From assembly GCA_963730535.1 (NCBI GenBank), contig CAVSRU010000003.1, positions 62,001 through 126,000 on the forward strand: DNA of 64,000 bases. The letters run 5' to 3'. Positions within the stretch are counted from its first letter, which is position 1, and the number at the start of each line of letters is the position of its first letter. This document shows positions 58,788-64,000 of the stretch, in pieces. The stretch comes from DASSUW01 sp963730535. GTDB taxonomy: Bacteria; Actinomycetota; Thermoleophilia; Solirubrobacterales; Solirubrobacteraceae. The translations under genes and the position numbers were made by a program. Below the pieces are notes generated by a model. That model worked only from the letters and a program-made list of their open reading frames with translations, made no database searches and was not told the origin of the DNA.

Positions 58788-59246
58788 TCAGGACCGGCCG
58801 CGCTTCAGCGGCGGATCGTATGACAGCGCCAGTCGCGCCAGCGTGAGCGCCCCGAGCAGCAGCCCGAAGTCCCGCAGGGCGATGTCGTAGAACCCCGGGA
58901 CGGTGAGCAGGTTGAAGATGATTCCGGCCAGCCAGGCCGCCACCACCGGTGCGCCGTAGCGCGGCTTGAGCGCCACGAGGACGCCGGCGAGGATCTCGAC
59001 GCCGCCGACGAGGTACATGAAGTCCTGCCCCGACCCGGGTGCGATGTCGTTGATCCACGGGGCCAGATAGAGCGGCCAGTCGACCAGGACGTTGAAGAAC
59101 TTGTCGAGCCCGAAGGCGATCGGCGCGACCGCGAACGCCATCCGCAGCAGCAGGTACGCCTGGTAGCCCGCCTCGCGCTTCCGTAGAGCGGCGAAGGTGG
59201 GGATCGAACGACTCGCGGTCGCGTCGTGCAGGGCGGAGGCTCGCAT
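58788..59246 (-). CDS. DoxX-like membrane protein
   Basis: A 152-residue protein with four predicted helices: YLLLRMAFAVAPIAFGLDKFFN, FMYLVGGVEILAGVLVALKPRYG, PVVAAWLAGIIFNLLTVPGF and DFGLLLGALTLARLAL. The pattern matches the DoxX/DUF417 group. ATG 59246 has AAGGGA nine bases upstream; an ATG at 59270 is less likely. It is the first gene of the operon, and the start region carries one arm of a long inverted repeat shared with the divergent regulator. Confidence 0.82.
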   Translation of the reverse strand: MRASALHDATASRSIPTFAALRKREAGYQAYLLLRMAFAVAPIAFGLDKFFNVLVDWPLYLAPWINDIAPGSGQDFMYLVGGVEILAGVLVALKPRYGAPVVAAWLAGIIFNLLTVPGFYDIALRDFGLLLGALTLARLALSYDPPLKRGRS

Positions 59247-59260
59247 GATGTCGTTCCCTT

Positions 59261-59332
59261 CTATCGACAATGGATATAGGTGGAAGATGTCATTGCCACG
59301 ACCTGTTTGTCAATCGATCTTGTCGATAGACT
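59261..59332. promoter_or_regulatory. divergent promoter region with 10-bp inverted repeat
   Basis: CTATCGACAA (59261-59270) and TTGTCGATAG (59320-59329) are perfect inverted copies 49 bases apart, one beside each gene's start. TTGTCAATCGA between them is a partial third copy. TAGACT (59327-59332) overlaps the right arm and ends six bases before the regulator's ATG, fitting a leaderless promoter. The regulator at 59339 is the natural candidate to bind here. Confidence 0.65.
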
Positions 59333-59338
59333 GACCGG

Positions 59339-60010
59339 ATGGTCGATCCGCTGGAACCCGTCGGTGCGCTGAGCGCGCTCGGCGATCCCACTCGCCGCAG
59401 CGCGTACGACTACGTCTCGGTCCAAGGGGGCCCCGTCGGTCGTGACGAAGTCGCGACCGCGCTCGGGATCGGGCGCACGCTCGCCGCCTACCACCTCGAC
59501 CGTCTGGCGAAGGAGGGACTGCTGTCGGTCGCCTACGCGAGGCGATCGGGGCGCACGGGCCCGGGCGCGGGACGGCCCGCCAAGCTCTACGAGCGCGCGA
59601 ACGCCGAGCTCTCCGTCAGCGTTCCCCCACGCGACTACGGCCTCGCGGCGCGGCTGCTCGCCCACGCCGCAGCGCAGGACGAGCAGGGCGGTACCGGGCG
59701 CGCCCTGCGCGACGCGGCCGAGTCGCTCGGCCGCGAGATCGCCGCGACGGCCACCGACCCGCGCGACCTCGACCGACTGCTGCGCGAACGCGGCTACGAG
59801 CCCTACGAGGACGACGCCGGCGTCGTCCGTCTGCGCAACTGCCCCTTCCACGCCGTCGCCCAGAGCCATCCCGAAGTCGTGTGCGACATGAACCTCGCGC
59901 TGCTCGGGGGGCTCGTCGCCGGCCTCGACGGCAAGGCGCAGGCCGTCCTCGAGCCCGGAGCGGGCCGCTGCTGCGTCGCAATCAAGCCCAAGAGGCAGAC
60001 TGAAGGCTGA
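59339..60010 (+). CDS. ArsR/SufR-like regulator with C-terminal Cys/His cluster
   Basis: A 223-residue transcription factor. Residues about 10-65 are a winged helix (LSALGDPTRRSAYDYV, VATALGIGRTLAAYHLDRLAKEGLL). The C-terminus has Cys168, His171, His177 and Cys182 (NCPFHAVAQSHPEVVCDM) and Cys211-Cys212 (GAGRCCVAI), a layout like SufR-type Fe-S sensors. It probably senses redox, iron or NO and controls the divergent DoxX-folE operon through the shared inverted repeat. The mRNA appears leaderless. Confidence 0.85.
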   Translation: MVDPLEPVGALSALGDPTRRSAYDYVSVQGGPVGRDEVATALGIGRTLAAYHLDRLAKEGLLSVAYARRSGRTGPGAGRPAKLYERANAELSVSVPPRDYGLAARLLAHAAAQDEQGGTGRALRDAAESLGREIAATATDPRDLDRLLRERGYEPYEDDAGVVRLRNCPFHAVAQSHPEVVCDMNLALLGGLVAGLDGKAQAVLEPGAGRCCVAIKPKRQTEG

Positions 60011-60232
60011 CGCCGCGACGTAGTCGCGCGATGGGCTCGCTGTTGAGCTCTTGTCGAACCGTTCCATGACTGAAGGGACAGCCTGTCGCCGGCGCCTGGA
60101 ACGCTCCATTGGGTGCGCAGTCCATTCGCCGCTCGCCACGAGCCCAGGCGATAGTCGATCGTGCTGGGCGTGGAACGCTGGACTCGACAAAATGCGGTCG
60201 CGGCCTCATCGCCGGCGCCGCATGGCGGAGCG

Positions 60233-60787
60233 ATGGTGTCCGGCATGGACGCACATCCCATAGCCATGCCGATCTCGCGCGACGTCGCGACCGGCGTCGT
60301 CATGTCAAGCGCCGAGTACACGTCGCTCGTGCGCGAGCTCGAGAGCCTGCGCGCTGCGCATCGCAGCGAGCTGGCGCAGGGGCTTCATGACGTGCGGGCC
60401 TACGGCACGACGAGCGACGACGACGACCGGCTCGCCGTGCTGGAGGAGGCCGCGATCGATCAAGCGCGAATCGCTCAGCTCGAGGATCTCGTCCGTTGCG
60501 TGACCGTGCTCGACGACGACGTCGTGTTCGACGGCGCAGCCGGGCTCGGTTCGACGGTCGAGGTCGCCGACGAGGCCGGCCGTACGACGACCTACCGGCT
60601 GATCGGACGCCGGACGTCCGACTCCCCGGCCCACGAGGTGTCCCTCGGGTCGCCCGTCGGGAAGGCGCTCGCCGGCGCCCGCACCGGCGACGTCGTGCAC
60701 TTCAACCTCCCGAACGGCCGCCAGCGCAGCCTGACCGTGCTCGGCGTCAGCGACAGCGCGGTGCATCGCCCTGCCAAGGCTGCGTGA
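60233..60787 (+). CDS. GreA/GreB-like transcription elongation factor homologue
   Basis: A 184-residue protein. The N-terminal coiled coil (SSAEYTSLVRELESLRAAHRSELAQGL to LEDLV) aligns with the RNA-polymerase-channel domain of GreA. Its tip reads YGTTSDDDDRL where GreA has GDLSENAEY, so the acidic residues are different. The C-terminal FKBP-like domain (GSTVEVADEAGRTTTYRLIG, SLGSPVGKALAGARTGDVVHF) is intact. It may act as an anti-cleavage or pausing factor. ATG 60233 has GGAG close upstream. Confidence 0.8.
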   Translation: MVSGMDAHPIAMPISRDVATGVVMSSAEYTSLVRELESLRAAHRSELAQGLHDVRAYGTTSDDDDRLAVLEEAAIDQARIAQLEDLVRCVTVLDDDVVFDGAAGLGSTVEVADEAGRTTTYRLIGRRTSDSPAHEVSLGSPVGKALAGARTGDVVHFNLPNGRQRSLTVLGVSDSAVHRPAKAA

Positions 60788-60816
60788 CCGATGCCGGTCC
60801 GGACCGCACGACCATC

Positions 60817-61257
60817 TCACGCGGCCTTCGGCGTCGCGCTCTGGTGTTCCAGCCCGGGCATGCTCGCGGGTGCCTCCATCGTCTCGGCGACGAGATGGCT
60901 CGTGCGCGCACAACACGCGGCTGCGGTTCGCAGGGCCGCGGCGGTGTCGTGGATCGAGGCCAGCAATTGGGCCTGCCTCTCGTGTGACGGTCCGGCGCCG
61001 TCGAGGGCTCCGGGCCAATCGGCCGCAGCTCGTGCATACCGCCGTGAGATGCTCTCGTGGAGGTCACCGGGCGGGATGAGGGCGTGCGCGGCGGCATGGC
61101 AGCCGCGACTGAGGGCGTATAGCGACTGCTCGATGCACTCAAGGGCGGCCGGAAGGAGCGCGGCGCATGCTCGATCGCCGGCGCCCTGCCGGAGACGCTC
61201 GGCCGTCGACAGCAGTGCGAACGAGTTGTGTGCGAGCCGGATGCGGGGATCGTCCAT
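60817..61257 (-). CDS. hypothetical helical protein
   Basis: A 146-residue, mostly helical protein with several Cys (AGDRACAALL, ECIEQSLY, GCHAAAH, ACCARTS). No domain is recognised. It is convergent with the GreA-like gene and divergent from the sensor kinase at 61366. The gene is supported mainly by an open frame with codon use like its neighbours. Confidence 0.5.
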   Translation of the reverse strand: MDDPRIRLAHNSFALLSTAERLRQGAGDRACAALLPAALECIEQSLYALSRGCHAAAHALIPPGDLHESISRRYARAAADWPGALDGAGPSHERQAQLLASIHDTAAALRTAAACCARTSHLVAETMEAPASMPGLEHQSATPKAA

Positions 61258-61365
61258 GACTCCCAGCCTGGTCGCGCAGGCATCCGACCTCTATGGGGGC
61301 GAGACTGCAAGCCAGCTCGATCAGGACACCCTCGCTGCCCGCCGCGGCCGTGGGAAGCTTGAACC

Positions 61366-62343
61366 ATGCGTACGCGGCTGAACTCGCTGCCGCTGTTCTG
61401 GCGGGTGTTCGGCACCAACGCAGTGGTGCTGGTGCTGGCATTCCTGGCCCTGGTCTTCGCGCCGGTGACGGTGTCAGTGCCACCGACCGCGATCGAGCTG
61501 GCCGTGCTCGCCGTGGGGCTCGCGTGCCTCCTCGCACTCAATCTAGGGATGCTGCGGCCGGCATTCCGGCCGCTCGACGAGCTCGTTGAGACGATGCGCG
61601 GGCACGATCCGCTCTCCCCCGGCAAGCGCGTACGCGTCGGCGGGGGGCCTGCCATCGTCGCCCTGGCGCAGACCTTCAACGAGATGCTTGACCGGCTGGA
61701 GTCCGAGCGGCGCGACAGCGCGCGCCGCGCGCTGCTCGTTCAGGAGGGCGAGCGCCAGCGGATCGCGCGCGAGCTGCACGACGAGGTCGGCCAGACACTG
61801 ACCGGGGTCATGCTCCAGGTCGAGGGACTGGCCGGCATGATCCCGGACGAGCTCCGAGACCAACTCGACGAGCTCCGCGAGACCGCTCGCCACGGCACCG
61901 AGGAGGTGCGCCGGATCGCACGCCGTCTTCGCCCCGAAGCGCTCGACGATCTTGGGCTGGAAAGCGCGCTCGCTGCATTGGCGGCTGCCATCGGCGAACA
62001 GGCAGAACTACGGATCGAGCGGCGCCTGGAGCCTGCGTTGCCGCTCTCGCAGGAGCAAGAACTGGTCGTCTACCGCATCGCACAGGAGGCGCTCACGAAC
62101 GTCGCCCGGCACGCCGACGCCACCGCGGTGCAGCTCCACCTCGCGCAGACGAACCGGCACGTCGTCCTGACCGTTCGCGATGACGGCGGCGGACTTCCAC
62201 CGGGCGCCTTCCGGTCCTCCCAGGGCATCCGCGGCATGCGCGAACGCGCCATGCTCATTGGAGCCCAGCTCACCATCGGGGAACCGGCGGCTGGCGGCAC
62301 CGAGGTTCAGCTGTTCATCCCTCTCGAACCGAGAACCGCATGA
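61366..62343 (+). CDS. NarL-type sensor histidine kinase
   Basis: A 325-residue kinase. Two N-terminal helices (about 12-35 and 42-64) leave almost no extracellular domain. A HAMP linker follows (about 60-112), then the HisKA_3 box RQRIARELHDEVGQTLTGVM with His138 and the HATPase domain (EALTNVARHADA, VRDDGGGLPP, GIRGMRERAMLIGAQL). It probably senses a membrane or internal signal. The stop overlaps the response-regulator start by four bases. Confidence 0.93.
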   Translation: MRTRLNSLPLFWRVFGTNAVVLVLAFLALVFAPVTVSVPPTAIELAVLAVGLACLLALNLGMLRPAFRPLDELVETMRGHDPLSPGKRVRVGGGPAIVALAQTFNEMLDRLESERRDSARRALLVQEGERQRIARELHDEVGQTLTGVMLQVEGLAGMIPDELRDQLDELRETARHGTEEVRRIARRLRPEALDDLGLESALAALAAAIGEQAELRIERRLEPALPLSQEQELVVYRIAQEALTNVARHADATAVQLHLAQTNRHVVLTVRDDGGGLPPGAFRSSQGIRGMRERAMLIGAQLTIGEPAAGGTEVQLFIPLEPRTA

Positions 62344-62999
62344 CAACCCCACTGACGACCAACATCCTTGTAGCGGACGACCACCCGATCGTCCTGCGCG
62401 GACTGCGAATGGTGCTCGACGCCCAACCCGACCTCGCGGTGGTCGCGGAGGCCACCGATGGTGACCAGGCCGTCGAGCTGGCCGTCTCGGACGAGATCCA
62501 CCTGGCGATCCTCGACATCTCGATGCCGCGTAAGACGGGACTGCAGGCCGCGCGTGAGATCACGCACCGCAAGCCAGAGGTGCGCGTGCTCATGCTCTCG
62601 ATGCATGACAGCGAGCAGTACCTGTTCGAGGCGATCCGCGCCGGCGCCTCCGGTTACGTGCTCAAGAGCGCCGTCGACCGCGACCTCGTCGAGGCCTGCC
62701 GCGCCGCAATGCGCGGCGAGCCGTTCCTCTACCCAGGCGCCGTACGCGCGCTCATGCGCGAGTACCTCGACCGCGCGCGCGCCGGCGAGGCCTTGCACAA
62801 GGAGCTGCTGACACCGCGCGAAGAGGAGATCGTCAAGCTCGTCGCCGAGGCGCACACCAACGAAGAGATCAGCGAGATGCTCTTCATCTCTAAGAAGACG
62901 GTGGAGCGCCACCGGGCGAACATCCTCGAGAAGCTCGGAATGCGCGACCGTGTCGAGCTCACCCGTTACGCGATCCGTCGCGGCCTCGTGCAACCCTGA
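62340..62999 (+). CDS. NarL/LuxR family response regulator
   Basis: A 219-residue regulator. The receiver domain has acidic DD in VADDHPIV, phospho-acceptor Asp59 (LAILDISMP), Ser/Thr in LMLSMHD and Lys in YVLKSA. The C-terminal LuxR HTH is LTPREEEIVKLVAEAHTNEEISEMLFISKKTVERHRANILEKLG. It pairs with the kinase at 61366 (4-bp overlap). Confidence 0.95.
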   Translation: MTTPLTTNILVADDHPIVLRGLRMVLDAQPDLAVVAEATDGDQAVELAVSDEIHLAILDISMPRKTGLQAAREITHRKPEVRVLMLSMHDSEQYLFEAIRAGASGYVLKSAVDRDLVEACRAAMRGEPFLYPGAVRALMREYLDRARAGEALHKELLTPREEEIVKLVAEAHTNEEISEMLFISKKTVERHRANILEKLGMRDRVELTRYAIRRGLVQP

Positions 63000-63098
63000 C
63001 GCCGGCCGACGAGTCACGGTCAACTGCACCTTGCACGACGGCGACCTGCGGTCGGCACCCCATCGCCGACGGCGAGGCAGGCGCGCACACTTGAGCCA

Positions 63099-63713
63099 AT
63101 GCTTCGCGTCGCACTCTTGGATGATCACCCCGCCGTGCTCGCCGGTTTACGCCGACTCATCGAATCCGAGCCGGATCTGACCGTCGCCGCCGTCGCGTCG
63201 ACCGCCCACGAGCTCGCAGACGAGCTCGACGGCTTGCGTCCCGACGTGCTTGTGCTCGATTACGACCTCGCGCGCGACGATGGGCTGTCGCATTGTCGGC
63301 GGATCAAGAGCCGCCCACAGCCGCCGCCGGTGATCATCTACTCGGCGTACGCGGGCCCAGCCCTGACGCTGGCAGCGCGTGCCGCGCAGGCCGACGGGGT
63401 TGTCGACAAGGCCGACCGTGTGTCAACGCTGCTGACCGCGCTGCGCAGAGTCGCGGTCGGTGACGTAATGATGTCTCCGGTGCCTCGCGACGTATTCGAG
63501 GCAGCAGTCGGAAGGCTCGACGACGCCGATCTGCCCGTCTTCGCGATGCTTCTCGACCGCGAGCCGGTCGCCTCGATCGCGGGCGCATTGCGCATGGACA
63601 GCGCCGAGGTCAGTCGGCGCGCGCAACGTATCGTCGGGCGCCTTCGCCCCGGGCGCGATGCCCGCGCGCACGATCAGGCGATCGCGAGTGGGCAATCGCA
63701 CCGGATGGATTAG
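63099..63713 (+). CDS. response regulator with atypical output domain
   Basis: A 204-residue protein. The receiver domain is canonical (VALLDDHPAV, Asp54 in VLDYDLARDDG, YSAYAG, VDKADR). The C-terminus (about 145-190) has a helix-turn-helix-like stretch FAMLLDREPVASIAGALRMDSAEVSRRAQRIVGRL more like a sigma region 4 than a LuxR domain. It lies 99 bases after the NarL pair and may receive cross-talk from the same kinase. Confidence 0.82.
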   Translation: MLRVALLDDHPAVLAGLRRLIESEPDLTVAAVASTAHELADELDGLRPDVLVLDYDLARDDGLSHCRRIKSRPQPPPVIIYSAYAGPALTLAARAAQADGVVDKADRVSTLLTALRRVAVGDVMMSPVPRDVFEAAVGRLDDADLPVFAMLLDREPVASIAGALRMDSAEVSRRAQRIVGRLRPGRDARAHDQAIASGQSHRMD

Positions 63714-63911
63714 CCGGCGCCGCAGGTGATTCGAGACGCTTGGCTCGACCTGAAGGACCACGAGTGGTACTCGTGTCGCCTCACTTATCGCCGGCCTCAA
63801 GCCGCTAGCGATTGCAGCGCACGACGAGATCCCACGACAGCCGCTGGACCGTCAGCCGCTCGAGCAGGGTCGGACGGCGTGTGCGCTCCGGCGAGACGCG
63901 CGCGGCGAGCG

Positions 63912-64000
63912 CTACTCGCGATTTCGTGGCCGCGCGCCGAGCCAGTCCGCCGGTCCATTCGGCGGCAGCTTGAGCACGAGCAGCAGGATCACGGCCGTCG
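63912..64000 (-). CDS. membrane protein, C-terminal end (truncated by window edge)
   Basis: The last 28 codons read AVILLLVLKLPPNGPADWLGARP then RNRE and stop at 63912. The hydrophobic start indicates the final membrane helix of a larger protein whose 5' end lies outside the window. Family unknown. Confidence 0.5.
   Translation of the reverse strand, partial: TAVILLLVLKLPPNGPADWLGARPRNRE

Overview
The window is a high-GC, gene-dense chromosomal segment. It has many 4-bp ATGA/GTGA stop-start overlaps, frequent GTG starts, several apparently leaderless promoters, and actinobacterial families: LAL-type LuxR regulators, NarL-type kinase/regulator pairs, GH15 trehalase-like hydrolases and Gly-rich cell-surface proteins. 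The style fits an actinobacterium, probably Thermoleophilia/Solirubrobacterales (Solirubrobacter- or Conexibacter-like). That placement is inferred from protein style, not from a marker gene. I saw no rRNA, tRNA, CRISPR array, intact insertion sequence, prophage or replication origin.

Layout. 1-5500: a truncated membrane protein, a frameshifted secreted protein, a ribbon-helix-helix protein, a secreted collagen-like protein, a TetR gene with a duplicated promoter, then debris (IS110 transposase remnant, sensor-kinase remnant). 5500-15500: two DHA2 transporters, GH15 hydrolase, class II amidotransferase, K+ channel, lipoprotein, alpha/beta hydrolase and relics of a molybdoenzyme and a DedA protein. 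15500-21250: a CAP12-like TIR protein, a three-domain protein (isochorismatase-like, kinase-like, dual-specificity phosphatase) and a kinase-like/flippase fusion. This is the most conflict-system-like part of the window. 21250-28350: regulator/target pairs (TetR, PadR, each with a palindromic operator on a divergent promoter), AraC-type regulator, HD protein, LtrA and a membrane zinc peptidase. 28500-31300: a minus-strand ohr/lipoprotein/membrane-protein/VIT operon. 31500-40500: frameshifted kinase, cupredoxin, CorA pseudogene, two alpha/beta hydrolases, frameshifted LAL regulator, tautomerase and aldo/keto reductase. 40565-43605: molybdate uptake operon (MerR-TOBE regulator, modABC). 45387-52984: an eight-gene, translationally coupled operon combining a PTPS-like protein, a RibD-like reductase, a glycosyltransferase, two methyltransferases, a flippase and a CDP-alcohol phosphotransferase/alkaline-phosphatase-superfamily fusion. 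I cannot match it to a named pathway. 53000-60010: Rho_N-like protein and a six-gene minus-strand operon (DoxX, folE, two flavoprotein reductases, tal, Usp) facing a Cys-rich ArsR/SufR-like regulator. 60200-64000: GreA-like protein, NarL-type two-component pair, a further response regulator and a partial membrane protein.

The best candidates for something undescribed are the 45387-52984 operon, which looks like biosynthesis and export of a modified lipid or glycoconjugate with a pterin/pyrimidine-like branch, and the 15506-21248 block around the TIR protein and the three-domain fusion. Several otherwise intact genes carry one single-base frameshift, some in G/C runs. These could be sequencing errors, so the pseudogene status of those genes is uncertain.
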